Source: Rhodeus uyekii
Lineage: Eukaryota > Chordata > Actinopteri > Cypriniformes > Acheilognathidae
DNA: 64,000 nt
Assembly (NCBI GenBank): GCA_037043235.1
Contig: JAWRVZ010000213.1
Span: forward strand, 793,501-857,500
Reading direction: 5' to 3'
This document shows, one piece after another, positions 22,851 through 35,997 of the stretch (position 1 is the stretch's first letter; each line of letters opens with the position of its first letter). Under the pieces are notes generated by a model. That model ran no database searches and had not been told where the DNA came from. It saw only the letters and a program-made list of their open reading frames with translations. The position numbers and the translations under genes were made by a program.

Positions 22851-24741
22851 AAATATAGCTGCTAGCAGCCATCACGGGGCCAAGCGCAAGGAGGGCATTA
22901 AATGTCATGCCGACATGGCTGGCGTCATCAGACCAACGGCAGTAAGAATCTAAAGACATTTCAATATGACTTAAGTCTAAATGGCTGAAAAATCAACAAT
23001 ACGGTCTTTAGTATTTCGATTTAATGGTTTATCACATTCAATCAACAGGCAGCGCTGTAACCAAATTGTAGTGTCAATTCATGTGGTACATTGAGAGTGT
23101 GGTGACATTGACACATGCAAAGTTTGCTTTCAATTGGGTAAACCATTGCTGACAGACCACTAAAGCCATGTGTTTGTTAAACAAAGAATCTTATAAGAAA
23201 AATCGAAATGGCAGACGCTCAAAATGGCCGATATGGGAAAATTTGGTATCACAGGACTCGGCATGACCCACTGGATCTAAAGAGACCAGTTTCATGATTT
23301 TTGGCCAAAGGGTTCAGGAGTTATAATCAAAAAAGTCAGTTTTTTAATATCTCCTGACCACTAGGGGGCAGAGCGCCAAAACTCTGCAGGTAGCCTCAGA
23401 CCATGATTGACATAACACACACCTAGTTTGGTCAGAAAACGCTAATGCGTTGCGGAGATAAAGCCTCAATTTCATTTTTGCGACCATTACGTTGGATTCT
23501 TTCGCGAGTTATTCGTAAACGGTTTGACATATCAACTTTCTTTGGATAACTTTTGGTCATGATGGTCTGGAGATGATGTGGTTCAATTTTGGTGAAAATT
23601 GGACAAACGGTCTGGGAGGAGTTCGAAAAAGTAGGTTTTTAAAGAAAAATAACATGGCAAATCGGAGGTTTGGCCGAATATGACATATTTGGTATCTATG
23701 GTCTCGGCTTGACCCAATGAACACATTAAGACCATTTGTTTTACAATAGGTTAACGTCATCAAAAGTTATTAGCATATTTGTAAATTTGGTTATAACTTT
23801 TGACCACAAGGTGGCGCTGCCCCCAAACTTTTTGTGCCGTATCAATGTTAGGTGCCAAAGACACATATTGAGTTTCGTAACGATACGCTAATCCATTTGT
23901 TAAATATAGCAATTTATGACAATATTCAAAATGGCCGACGCTCTAAATGGCCGATATGGGAAAATTTGGTATCGCACGACTCGGCATGATGCACTGAATC
24001 TAACGAGACCAGTTTTAAGATTTTTGGACAAAGCGTTCAGGAGTTGTAAGGAAAAATGTCACTTTTTCATATCTCCTGACCACTAGGGGGCACAGCGCCA
24101 AAACTCTGCAGGTAGCCTCAGACCATGATTGACATAACACACACCGAGTTTGGTCAGAAAACGCTAATGCGTTGTGGAGATATAGCCTCAAGTTCATTTT
24201 TGCGATCATTACGTCGGATTCTTTCGTGAGTTATTCATAAACGGTTTGACATTTCAACTTTCTTTGGATAACTTTTTGTCACCATGGTCTGGAGATGATG
24301 TGGTTCAATTTTCGTGAAAATCGGACAAACGGCCTAGGAGGAGTTCGAAAAAGTAGGTTTTTCATAAAATTCAAAATGGCGGGAAAATATTCATGACGGA
24401 AAATGACGTCATATGGTGCAATCGAATCGGCTTGACCCAAGGAATCAGTGGACAAAGGAATTTTGTTTCTAGCCCTTATGGTTCAAGAGTTATTAGCATA
24501 AATGTAAGTGTAACTTTGGACAGTTGGTGGCGCTAGAGGGATTGAGGTAGAGACTCCAAAATTGGTGTGGTCAATGATTGGACTGTCCTCTATGTGTGTG
24601 CCAAATTTCATCATTTTCCTGCATATGGTTCTATGGGCTGCCATTGACTTCTGGGTGGAAGAAGAAGAAGAAGAATAATAATAATAAGAACGAGAACGAT
24701 TACAATAGGTGCCTCCGCACCTTCGGTGCTTGGCCCCTAAT
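22851..24741 (+). repeat. Unit 15: long, A-B-D2-B-C/C' chimera
   Basis: Cores near 23358, 23804, 24080 and 24520; TGACGTCA at 24394. The last module is C-type up to the shared stretch ending ATCGAATCG (about 24,429) and C'-type after it. Counterpart of unit 21. Confidence 0.92.
24688..24737 (+). repeat. 59-mer module, GAACGAGAACGATTAC flavour
   Basis: One copy after the C/C' chimera of unit 15; its flavour follows the C' half. Confidence 0.9.
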
Positions 24742-25843
24742 AAATATAGCTGCTAGCAGCCATCACGGGGCCAAGCGCAAGGAGGGCATTAAATGTCATG
24801 CCGACATGGCTGGCATCATCAGACCAACGGCAGTAAGAATCTAAAGACATTTCAATATGACTTAAGTCTAAATGGCTGAAAAATCAACAATACGGTCTTT
24901 AGTATTTCGATTTAATGGCTTATCACATTCAACCAACAGGCAGCGCTGTAACCAAATTGTAGTGTCAATTCATGTGGTACATTGAGAGTGTGGTGACATT
25001 GACACATGCAAAGTTTGCTTTCAATTGGGTAAACCATTGCTGAGAGAGCACTAAAGTCATGTGTTTGTTAAACATAGCATCTTATAAGAAAAATCGAAAT
25101 AGCAGATGCTCAAAATGGCCGATATGGGAATATTTGGTATCACAGGACTCGGCATGACCCACTGGATCTAAAGAGACCAGTTTCATGATTTTTGGCCAAA
25201 GGGTTCAGAAGTTATAAGCACAAAAGTCAGTTTTTCATAACTCCTGACCACTAGGGGGCACAGCGCCAAAACTCTGCAGGTAGCCTCAGACAATGATTGA
25301 CATAATACACACCTAGTTTGGTCAGAAAAGGCTAATGCATTGCGGAGATAAAGCCTCAAATTCATTTTGGCGACTTTTACCTCGGATTCTTTCGCGAGTT
25401 ATTCGTAAACAGTTTGACGAATAAACTTTCTTTATATACCGTTTTGTCCACATTGTCTGGAGATGATGTGGTTCAATTTTCGTGAAAATCGGACGAACGG
25501 CCTAGGAGGAGTTCGAAAAAGTAGGTTTTTCATAAAATTCAAAATGGCGGGAAAATTTTCATGACGGAAAATGACGTCATAGGGTGCAATCGAATCGTCT
25601 TGAGCCAAGGAATCAGTGGACAAAAGAATTTTGTTTCTAGGACATACGGTTCAAAAGTTATTAACATAAACGTGAGTGCAACTTTGGACAGTTGGTGGCG
25701 CTAGAGAGATTGAGTTAGAGACTTCAATTTTGCTATGGTCAATGATTGGACTGTCCTTTATGAGTGTGCCAACTTTTTTTCATTTTCCCGCTTACGGTTC
25801 TATGGGCTGTCATAGACTTCAATGGCAGAAGAAGAATAATAAT
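24742..25843 (+). repeat. Unit 16: short, A-B-C
   Basis: Cores near 25248 and 25688; TGACGTCA at 25572. Counterpart of unit 22, from which it differs in the C module (TTAACATAAACG with GCTAGAGAG here, TTTACGTAAACG with GCTATAGAG there). Confidence 0.92.
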
Positions 25844-27019
25844 AAATATAGCTGCTAGCAGCCATCACGGGGCCAAGCGCAAGGAGGGCATTAAATGTCA
25901 TGCCGACATGGCTGGCATCATCAGACCAACGGCAGTAAGAATCTAAAGACATTTCAATATGACTTAAGTCTAAATGGCTGAAAATTCAACAATACAGTCT
26001 TTAGCAATTCGATTTAATGGTTTATCACATTCAACCAACAGGCAGCGCTGTAACCAAATTGTAGTGTCAATTCATGTGGTACATTGAGAGTGTGGTGACA
26101 TTGACACATGCAAAGTTTGCTTTCAATTGGGTAAACCATTGCTGACAGAGCACTAAAGTCATGTGTTTGTTAAACATAGCATCTTATAAGAAAAATCGAA
26201 ATGGCAGACGCTCAAAATGGCCGATATGGGAATATTTGGTATCACAGGACTCGGCATGACCCACTGGATCTAAAGAGACCAGTTTCATGATTTTTGGCCA
26301 AAGGGTTAAGAAGTTATAAGCAAAAAAGTCAGTTTTTCATAACTCCTGACCACTAGGGGGCACAGCGCCAAAACTCTGCAGGTAGCCTCAGACAATGATT
26401 GACATAATACACACCTAGTTTGGTCAGAAAAGGCTAATGCATTGCGGAGAAAAAGCCTCAATTTCATTTTGGCGACTTTTACCTCGGATTCTTTCACGAG
26501 TTATTCGTAAACGGTTTGACGAATCAACTTTCTTTATATACCGTTTTGTCCACATTGTCTGGAGATGATGTGGTTCAATTTTCGTGAAAATCGGACAAGC
26601 GGCCTAGGAGGAGTTTGTAAAAGTAGGTTTTTCATAAAATTCAAAATGGCGGGAAAATTTTCATGACGGAAAATGACGTCATAGGGTGCAATCGAATCGT
26701 CTTGAGCCAAGGAATCAGTGGACAAAAGAATTTTGTTTCTAGGACATACGGTTCAAAAGTTATTTACGTAAACGTGAGTGCAACTTTGGACAGTTGGTGG
26801 CGCTATAGAGATTGAGTTAGAGACTTCAATTTTGCTATGGTCAATGATTGGACTGTCCTTTATGAGTGTGCCAACTTTTTTTCATTTTCCCGCTTACGGT
26901 TCTATGGGCTGTCATAGACTTCAATGGCAGAAGAAGAATAATAATAATAATAATAATAATAATAAGAACCGGAACAAAAACAATAGGTGCCTCCGCACCT
27001 TCGGTGCTTGGCCCCTAAT
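25844..27019 (+). repeat. Unit 17: short, A-B-C with long TAA run
   Basis: Cores near 26350 and 26790; TGACGTCA at 26674. The tail has about nine TAA triplets (26,939-26,965), longer than in other short units. Confidence 0.92.
26966..27015 (+). repeat. 59-mer module, single copy
   Basis: GAACCGGAAC flavour after the expanded TAA run of unit 17. Confidence 0.9.
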
Positions 27020-28841
27020 AAATATAGCTGCTACTAGCCATCACGGGGCCAAGCGCAAGGAGGGCATTAAATGTCATGCCGACATGGCTGGCGTCATCAG
27101 ACCAACGGCAGTAAGAATCTAAAGACATTTCAATATGACTTAAGTCTAAATGGCTGAAAAATCAACAATACGGTCTTTAGTATTTCGATTTAATGGTTTA
27201 TCACATTCAATCAACAGGCAGCGCTGTAACCAAATTGTAGTGTCAATTCATGTGGTACATTGAGAGTGTGGTGACATTGACACATGCAAAGTTTGCTTTC
27301 AATTGGGTAAACCATTGCTGACAGACCACTAAAGCCATGTGTTTGTTAAACAAAGAATCTTATAAGAAAAATCGAAATGGCAGACGCTCAAAATGGCCGA
27401 TATGGGAAAATTTGGTATCACAGGACTCGGCATGACCCACTGGATCTAAAGAGACCAGTTTCATGATTTTTGGCCAAAGGGTTCAGGAGTTATAATCAAA
27501 AAAGTCAGTTTTTTAATATCTCCTGACCACTAGGGGGCAGAGCGCCAAAACTCTGCAGGTAGCCTCAGACCATGATTGACATAACACACACCTAGTTTGG
27601 TCAGAAAACGCTAATGCGTTGCGGAGATAAAGCCTCAATTTCATTTTTGCGACCATTACGTTGGATTCTTTCGCGAGTTATTCGTAAACGGTTTGACATA
27701 TCAACTTTCTTTGGATAACTTTTGGTCATGATGGTCTGGAGATGATGTGGTTCAATTTTGGTGAAAATTGGACAAACGGTCTGGGAGGAGTTCGAAAAAG
27801 TAGGTTTTTAAAGAAAAATAACATGGCAAATCGGAGGTTTGGCCGAATATGACATATTTGGTATCTATGGTCTCGGCTTGACCCAATGAACACATTAAGA
27901 CCATTTGTTTTACAATAGGTTAACGTCATCAAAAGTTATTAGCATATTTGTAAATTTGGTTATAACTTTTGACCACAAGGTGGCGCTGCCCCCAAACTTT
28001 TTGTGCCGTATCAATGTTAGGTGCCAAAGACACATATTGAGTTTCGTAACGATACGCTAATCCATTTGTTAAATATAGCAATTTATGACAATATTCAAAA
28101 TGGCCGACGCTCTAAATGGCCGATATGGGAAAATTTGGTATCGCACGACTCGGCATGATGCACTGAATCTAACGAGACCAGTTTTAAGATTTTTGGACAA
28201 AGCGTTCAGGAGTTGTAAGGAAAAATGTCACTTTTTCATATCTCCTGACCACTAGGGGGCACAGCGCCAAAACTCTGCAGGTAGCCTCAGACCATGATTG
28301 ACATAACACACACCGAGTTTGGTCAGAAAACGCTAATGCGTTGTGGAGATATAGCCTCAAGTTCATTTTTGCGATCATTACGTCGGATTCTTTCGTGAGT
28401 TATTCATAAACGGTTTGACATTTCAACTTTCTTTGGATAACTTTTTGTCACCATGGTCTGGAGATGATGTGGTTCAATTTTCGTGAAAATCGGACAAACG
28501 GCCTAGGAGGAGTTCGAAAAAGTAGGTTTTTCATAAAATTCAAAATGGCGGGAAAATATTCATGACGGAAAATGACGTCATATGGTGCAATCGAATCGTC
28601 TTGAGCCAAGGAATCAGTGGACATAAAAATTTTGTTTCTAGGACATACGGTTCAAAAGTTATTAACGTAAACGTGAGTGCAACTTTGGACAGTTGGTGGC
28701 GCTATAGAGATTGAGTTAGAGACTTCAATTTTGCTATGGTCAATGATTGGACTGTCCTTAATGAGTGTGCCAACTTTTTTTCATTTTCCCGTTTACGGTT
28801 CTATGGGCTGCCATAGACTCCCATGGCACAAGAAAAAGAAT
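27020..28841 (+). repeat. Unit 18: long, A-B-D2-B-C
   Basis: The A palindrome is broken to GCTGCTACTAGCC, a change shared only with unit 24. Cores near 27537, 27973, 28249 and 28689; TGACGTCA at 28573. Confidence 0.92.
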
Positions 28842-30724
28842 AAATATAGCTGCTAGCAGCCATCACGGGGCCAAGCGCAAGGAGGGCATTAAATGTCATG
28901 CCGACATGACTGGCATCATCAGACCAACGGCAGTAAAAATCTAAAGACATTTCAATATGACTTAAGTCTAAATGGCTGAAAAACCAACAATACGGTCTTT
29001 AGCAATTCGATTTAATGGTTTATCGCATTCAACCAACAGGCAGCGCTGTAACCAAATTGTAGTGTGTGGTACTTTGAGAGTGTGGTGACATTGACACATG
29101 CAAAGTTTGCTTTCAATTGGGTAAACCATTGCTGACAGAGCACTGAAGTCATGTGTTTGTTAAACATAGCATCTTATAAGAAAAATCGAAATGGCAGACG
29201 CTCAAAATGGCCGATATGGGAATATTTGGTATCACAGGACTCGGCATGACCCACTGGATCTAAAGACAGCAGTTTCATGATTTTTAGACAAAGCGTTCAG
29301 GACTTATAATCCAAAATGTCAGTTTTTTAATATCTCCTGACCACTAGGGGGCAGAGCGCCAAAACTCTGCAGGTAGCCTCAGACCATGATTGACATAACG
29401 CACACCTATTTTGTTCAGAATACACTAATGAGTTAAGGAGATATAGCCTCGCTTTCAATTCTATGGCCATTGTGTCGAATTCTTTCGCGAGTTATTCGTA
29501 AACGGTTTGGCGAATCAACTTTCTTTAGATAACTTTTTGTCATGATGGTCTGGAGATGATGTGGTTTAATTTTGGTGAAAATTGGACAAACGGTCTGGGA
29601 GGAGTTCGAAAAAGTAGGTTTTTAAAGAAAAACAACATGGTGGACAAGAAGTTTGGCCGACTATGACAAATTTGGTATCTGTGTTCTCGGTTTGACCCAA
29701 GGAACGTATAAAGATAATTTGTTTTACCATAGGTTAACGTACTCAAAAGTTATTAGCATATTTGAAAATTTGGTTTTAACTTTTGACCACAAGGTGGTGC
29801 TGCCGCGAAACTTTTTGAGTCGTATCAAGGTTAGGTGCCAAAGACACATATTGAGTTTCGTAACAATACGCCAATCCATTTGTTAAATATAGCTATTTAT
29901 GACAATATTAAAAATGGCCGACGCTCTAAATGGCCGATATGGGAAAATTTGGTATCGGACGACTCAGCATGATGCCCTGAATCTAAAGAGACCAGTTTTA
30001 TGATTTTTGACCAAAGTGTTCAGAAGTTATAAGCAAAAAAGTCAATTTTTTATATCTCCTGACCACTAGGGGGCAGTGCACCAAAACTCTGCAGGTAGCC
30101 TCAGATTATGACTACTATGACACACACCAATTTTGGTCTGAATATGCAAATGCGTTGCGGAGATATAGCCTCAAGTTCATTTTTGCGGCAAATTCGTCGA
30201 ACTCTTTCGCAAGTTTATCAAAAACGGAATGACCAATCAACTTGATTCTCATAACTTTTTGTCTCCATAGTCTGGAGATGATGTGGTTCAATTTTTGTGA
30301 GAATCGGACAAACGGCCTAGGAGGAGTTCGACAAAGTAGGTTTTTCATAAAACTCAAAATTGCGGAAAAATTTTCATGACGGAAAATGACGTCATAGGGT
30401 GCAATCGAATCGGCTTGACCCAAGGAATCAGTGGACAAAGGAATTTTGTTTCTAGCCCTTATGGTTCAAGAGTTATTAGCATAAATGTAAGTGTAACTTT
30501 GGACAGTTGGTGGCGCTAGAGGGATTGAGGTAGAGACTCCAAAATTGGTGTGGTCAATGATTGGACTGTCCTCTATGTGTGTGCCAAATTTCATCATTTT
30601 CCTGCATATGGTTCTATGGGCTGCCATTGACTTCTGGGTGGAAGAAGAAGAAGAAGAATAATAATAATAAGAACGAGAACGATTACAATAGGTGCCTCCG
30701 CACCTTCGGTGCTTGGCCCCTAAT
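28842..30724 (+). repeat. Unit 19: long chimera, A-B-D1 then B'-C'
   Basis: Spans the large-duplication joint at 29,943: A-B-D1 to the left matches unit 26, B'-C' to the right matches unit 13. Cores near 29341, 29787, 30063 and 30503; TGACGTCA at 30387. Confidence 0.92.
30671..30720 (+). repeat. 59-mer module, GAACGAGAACGATTAC flavour
   Basis: Duplicate of the copy at 21,692. Confidence 0.9.
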
Positions 30725-31829
30725 AAATATAGCTGCTAGCAGCCATCACGGGGCCAAGCGCAAGGAGGGCATTAAATGTCATGCCGACATGGCTGGCATC
30801 ATCAGACCAACGGCAGTAAGAATCTAAAGACATTTCAATATGACTTAAGTCTAAATGGCTGAAAAATCAACAATACGGTCTTTAGTATTTCGATTTAATG
30901 GCTTATCACATTCAACCAACAGGCAGCGCTGTAACCAAATTGTAGTGTCAATTCATGTGGTACATTGAGAGTGTGGTGACATTGACACATGCAAAGTTTG
31001 CTTTCAATTGGGTAAACCATTGCTGAGAGAGCACTAAAGTCATGTGTTTGTTAAACATAGCATCTTATAAGAAAAATCGAAATAGCAGATGCTCAAAATG
31101 GCCGATATCGGAATATTTGGTATCACAGGACTCGGCATGACCCACTGGATCTAAAGAGACCAGTTTCATGATTTTTGGCCAAAGGGTTCAGAAGTTATAA
31201 GCACAAAAGTCAGTTTTTCATAACTCCTGACCACTAGGGGGCACAGCGCCAAAACTCTGCAGGTAGCCTCAGACAATGATTGACATAATACACACCTAGT
31301 TTGGTCAGAAAAGGCTAATGCATTGCGGAGATAAAGCCTCAAATTCATTTTGGCGACTTTTACCTCGGATTCTTTCGCGAGTTATTCGTAAACAGTTTGA
31401 CGAATAAACTTTCTTTATATACCGTTTTGTCCACATTGTCTGGAGATGATGTGGTTCAATTTTCGTGAAAATCGGACGAACGGCCTAGGAGGAGTTCGAA
31501 AAAGTAGGTTTTTCATAAAATTCAAAATGGCGGGAAAATTTTCATGACGGAAAATGACGTCATAGGGTGCAATCGAATCGTCTTGAGCCAAGGAATCAGT
31601 GGACAAAAGAATTTTGTTTCTAGGACATACGGTTCAAAAGTTATTAACATAAACGTGAGTGCAACTTTGGACAGTTGGTGGCGCTAGAGAGATTGAGTTA
31701 GAGACTTCAATTTTGCTATGGTCAATGATTGGACTGTCCTTTATGAGTGTGCCAACTTTTTTTCATTTTCCCGCTTACGGTTCTATGGGCTGTCATAGAC
31801 TTCAATGGCAGAAGAAGAATAATAATAAT
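30725..31829 (+). repeat. Unit 20: short, A-B-C
   Basis: Cores near 31231 and 31671; TGACGTCA at 31555. Counterpart of unit 14. Confidence 0.92.
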
Positions 31830-33720
31830 AAATATAGCTGCTAGCAGCCATCACGGGGCCAAGCGCAAGGAGGGCATTAAATGTCATGCCGACATGGCTG
31901 GCGTCATCAGACCAACGGCAGTAAGAATCTAAAGACATTTCAATATGACTTAAGTCTAAATGGCTGAAAAATCAACAATACGGTCTTTAGTATTTCGATT
32001 TAATGGTTTATCACATTCAATCAACAGGCAGCGCTGTAACCAAATTGTAGTGTCAATTCATGTGGTACATTGAGAGTGTGGTGACATTGACACATGCAAA
32101 GTTTGCTTTCAATTGGGTAAACCATTGCTGACAGACCACTAAAGCCATGTGTTTGTTAAACAAAGAATCTTATAAGAAAAATCGAAATGGCAGACGCTCA
32201 AAATGGCCGATATGGGAAAATTTGGTATCACAGGACTCGGCATGACCCACTGGATCTAAAGAGACCAGTTTCATGATTTTTGGCCAAAGGGTTCAGGAGT
32301 TATAATCAAAAAAGTCAGTTTTTTAATATCTCCTGACCACTAGGGGGCAGAGCGCCAAAACTCTGCAGGTAGCCTCAGACCATGATTGACATAACACACA
32401 CCTAGTTTGGTCAGAAAACGCTAATGCGTTGCGGAGATAAAGCCTCAATTTCATTTTTGCGACCATTACGTTGGATTCTTTCGCGAGTTATTCGTAAACG
32501 GTTTGACATATCAACTTTCTTTGGATAACTTTTGGTCATGATGGTCTGGAGATGATGTGGTTCAATTTTGGTGAAAATTGGACAAACGGTCTGGGAGGAG
32601 TTCGAAAAAGTAGGTTTTTAAAGAAAAATAACATGGCAAATCGGAGGTTTGGCCGAATATGACATATTTGGTATCTATGGTCTCGGCTTGACCCAATGAA
32701 CACATTAAGACCATTTGTTTTACAATAGGTTAACGTCATCAAAAGTTATTAGCATATTTGTAAATTTGGTTATAACTTTTGACCACAAGGTGGCGCTGCC
32801 CCCAAACTTTTTGTGCCGTATCAATGTTAGGTGCCAAAGACACATATTGAGTTTCGTAACGATACGCTAATCCATTTGTTAAATATAGCAATTTATGACA
32901 ATATTCAAAATGGCCGACGCTCTAAATGGCCGATATGGGAAAATTTGGTATCGCACGACTCGGCATGATGCACTGAATCTAACGAGACCAGTTTTAAGAT
33001 TTTTGGACAAAGCGTTCAGGAGTTGTAAGGAAAAATGTCACTTTTTCATATCTCCTGACCACTAGGGGGCACAGCGCCAAAACTCTGCAGGTAGCCTCAG
33101 ACCATGATTGACATAACACACACCGAGTTTGGTCAGAAAACGCTAATGCGTTGTGGAGATATAGCCTCAAGTTCATTTTTGCGATCATTACGTCGGATTC
33201 TTTCGTGAGTTATTCATAAACGGTTTGACATTTCAACTTTCTTTGGATAACTTTTTGTCACCATGGTCTGGAGATGATGTGGTTCAATTTTCGTGAAAAT
33301 CGGACAAACGGCCTAGGAGGAGTTCGAAAAAGTAGGTTTTTCATAAAATTCAAAATGGCGGGAAAATATTCATGACGGAAAATGACGTCATATGGTGCAA
33401 TCGAATCGGCTTGACCCAAGGAATCAGTGGACAAAGGAATTTTGTTTCTAGCCCTTATGGTTCAAGAGTTATTAGCATAAATGTAAGTGTAACTTTGGAC
33501 AGTTGGTGGCGCTAGAGGGATTGAGGTAGAGACTCCAAAATTGGTGTGGTCAATGATTGGACTGTCCTCTATGTGTGTGCCAAATTTCATCATTTTCCTG
33601 CATATGGTTCTATGGGCTGCCATTGACTTCTGGGTGGAAGAAGAAGAAGAAGAATAATAATAATAAGAACGAGAACGATTACAATAGGTGCCTCCGCACC
33701 TTCGGTGCTTGGCCCCTAAT
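31830..33720 (+). repeat. Unit 21: long, A-B-D2-B-C/C' chimera
   Basis: Cores near 32337, 32783, 33059 and 33499; TGACGTCA at 33383. Carries the same C/C' switch as unit 15 (here about 33,408), so the chimera predates the large duplication. Confidence 0.92.
33667..33716 (+). repeat. 59-mer module, GAACGAGAACGATTAC flavour
   Basis: Duplicate of the copy at 24,688. Confidence 0.9.
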
Positions 33721-34822
33721 AAATATAGCTGCTAGCAGCCATCACGGGGCCAAGCGCAAGGAGGGCATTAAATGTCATGCCGACATGGCTGGCATCATCA
33801 GACCAACGGCAGTAAGAATCTAAAGACATTTCAATATGACTTAAGTCTAAATGGCTGAAAAATCAACAATACGGTCTTTAGTATTTCGATTTAATGGCTT
33901 ATCACATTCAACCAACAGGCAGCGCTGTAACCAAATTGTAGTGTCAATTCATGTGGTACATTGAGAGTGTGGTGACATTGACACATGCAAAGTTTGCTTT
34001 CAATTGGGTAAACCATTGCTGAGAGAGCACTAAAGTCATGTGTTTGTTAAACATAGCATCTTATAAGAAAAATCGAAATAGCAGATGCTCAAAATGGCCG
34101 ATATGGGAATATTTGGTATCACAGGACTCGGCATGACCCACTGGATCTAAAGAGACCAGTTTCATGATTTTTGGCCAAAGGGTTCAGAAGTTATAAGCAC
34201 AAAAGTCAGTTTTTCATAACTCCTGACCACTAGGGGGCACAGCGCCAAAACTCTGCAGGTAGCCTCAGACAATGATTGACATAATACACACCTAGTTTGG
34301 TCAGAAAAGGCTAATGCATTGCGGAGATAAAGCCTCAAATTCATTTTGGCGACTTTTACCTCGGATTCTTTCGCGAGTTATTCGTAAACAGTTTGACGAA
34401 TAAACTTTCTTTATATACCGTTTTGTCCACATTGTCTGGAGATGATGTGGTTCAATTTTCGTGAAAATCGGACGAACGGCCTAGGAGGAGTTCGAAAAAG
34501 TAGGTTTTTCATAAAATTCAAAATGGCGGGAAAATTTTCATGACGGAAAATGACGTCATAGGGTGCAATCGAATCGTCTTGAGCCAAGGAATCAGTGGAC
34601 AAAAGAATTTTGTTTCTAGGACATACGGTTCAAAAGTTATTTACGTAAACGTGAGTGCAACTTTGGACAGTTGGTGGCGCTATAGAGATTGAGTTAGAGA
34701 CTTCAATTTTGCTATGGTCAATGATTGGACTGTCCTTTATGAGTGTGCCAACTTTTTTTCATTTTCCCGCTTACGGTTCTATGGGCTGTCATAGACTTCA
34801 ATGGCAGAAGAAGAATAATAAT
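33721..34822 (+). repeat. Unit 22: short, A-B-C
   Basis: Cores near 34227 and 34667; TGACGTCA at 34551. Differs from unit 16 in a cluster at about 34,640-34,685, where it matches units 17 and 23 instead. Confidence 0.92.
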
Positions 34823-35997
34823 AAATATAGCTGCTAGCAGCCATCACGGGGCCAAGCGCAAGGAGGGCATTAAATGTCATGCCGACATGGCTGGCATCAT
34901 CAGACCAACGGCAGTAAGAATCTAAAGACATTTCAATATGACTTAAGTCTAAATGGCTGAAAATTCAACAATACAGTCTTTAGCAATTCGATTTAATGGT
35001 TTATCACATTCAACCAACAGGCAGCGCTGTAACCAAATTGTAGTGTCAATTCATGTGGTACATTGAGAGTGTGGTGACATTGACACATGCAAAGTTTGCT
35101 TTCAATTGGGTAAACCATTGCTGACAGAGCACTAAAGTCATGTGTTTGTTAAACATAGCATCTTATAAGAAAAATCGAAATAGCAGATGCTCAAAATGGC
35201 CGATATGGGAATATTTGGTATCACAGGACTCGGCATGACCCACTGGATCTAAAGAGACCAGTTTCATGATTTTTGGCCAAAGGGTTCAGAAGTTATAAGC
35301 ACAAAAGTCAGTTTTTCATAACTCCTGACCACTAGGGGGCACAGCGCCAAAACTCTGCAGGTAGCCTCAGACAATGATTGACATAATACACACCTAGTTT
35401 GGTCAGAAAAGGCTAATGCATTGCGGAGAAAAAGCCTCAATTTCATTTTGGCGACTTTTACCTCGGATTCTTTCACGAGTTATTCGTAAACGGTTTGACG
35501 AATCAACTTTCTTTATATACCGTTTTGTCCACATTGTCTGGAGATGATGTGGTTCAATTTTCGTGAAAATCGGACAAGCGGCCTAGGAGGAGTTTGTAAA
35601 AGTAGGTTTTTCATAAAATTCAAAATGGCGGGAAAATTTTCATGACGGAAAATGACGTCATAGGGTGCAATCGAATCGTCTTGAGCCAAGGAATCAGTGG
35701 ACAAAAGAATTTTGTTTCTAGGACATACGGTTCAAAAGTTATTTACGTAAACGTGAGTGCAACTTTGGACAGTTGGTGGCGCTATAGAGATTGAGTTAGA
35801 GACTTCAATTTTGCTATGGTCAATGATTGGACTGTCCTTTATGAGTGTGCCAACTTTTTTTCATTTTCCCGCTTACGGTTCTATGGGCTGTCATAGACTT
35901 CAATGGCAGAAGAAGAATAATAATAATAATAATAATAATAATAAGAACCGGAACAAAAACAATAGGTGCCTCCGCACCTTCGGTGCTTGGCCCCTAA
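34823..35997 (+). repeat. Unit 23: short, A-B-C with long TAA run
   Basis: Cores near 35329 and 35769; TGACGTCA at 35653. Between about 35,180 and 35,310 it carries the unit 22 variants (ATAGCAGATGC, AAGCACAAAAG) rather than those of its counterpart unit 17. Confidence 0.92.
35945..35994 (+). repeat. 59-mer module, single copy
   Basis: Duplicate of the copy at 26,966. Confidence 0.9.

Larger units (their letters stand above)
24430..25843 (+). repeat. Nested duplication, member b
   Basis: Second copy of the segment at 21,434-22,850. The TAA tail is one triplet shorter. Confidence 0.85.
20964..29942 (+). repeat. Large tandem duplication, copy 1
   Basis: From 20,964 the sequence matches 29,943 onward at an offset of 8,979 bp up to about 28,848. 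From 28,849 to 29,942 it instead matches 39,714-40,807 (offset 10,865). The simplest reading is a 10.87-kb duplication in which this copy lost one unit, or the other gained one. Confidence 0.88.
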
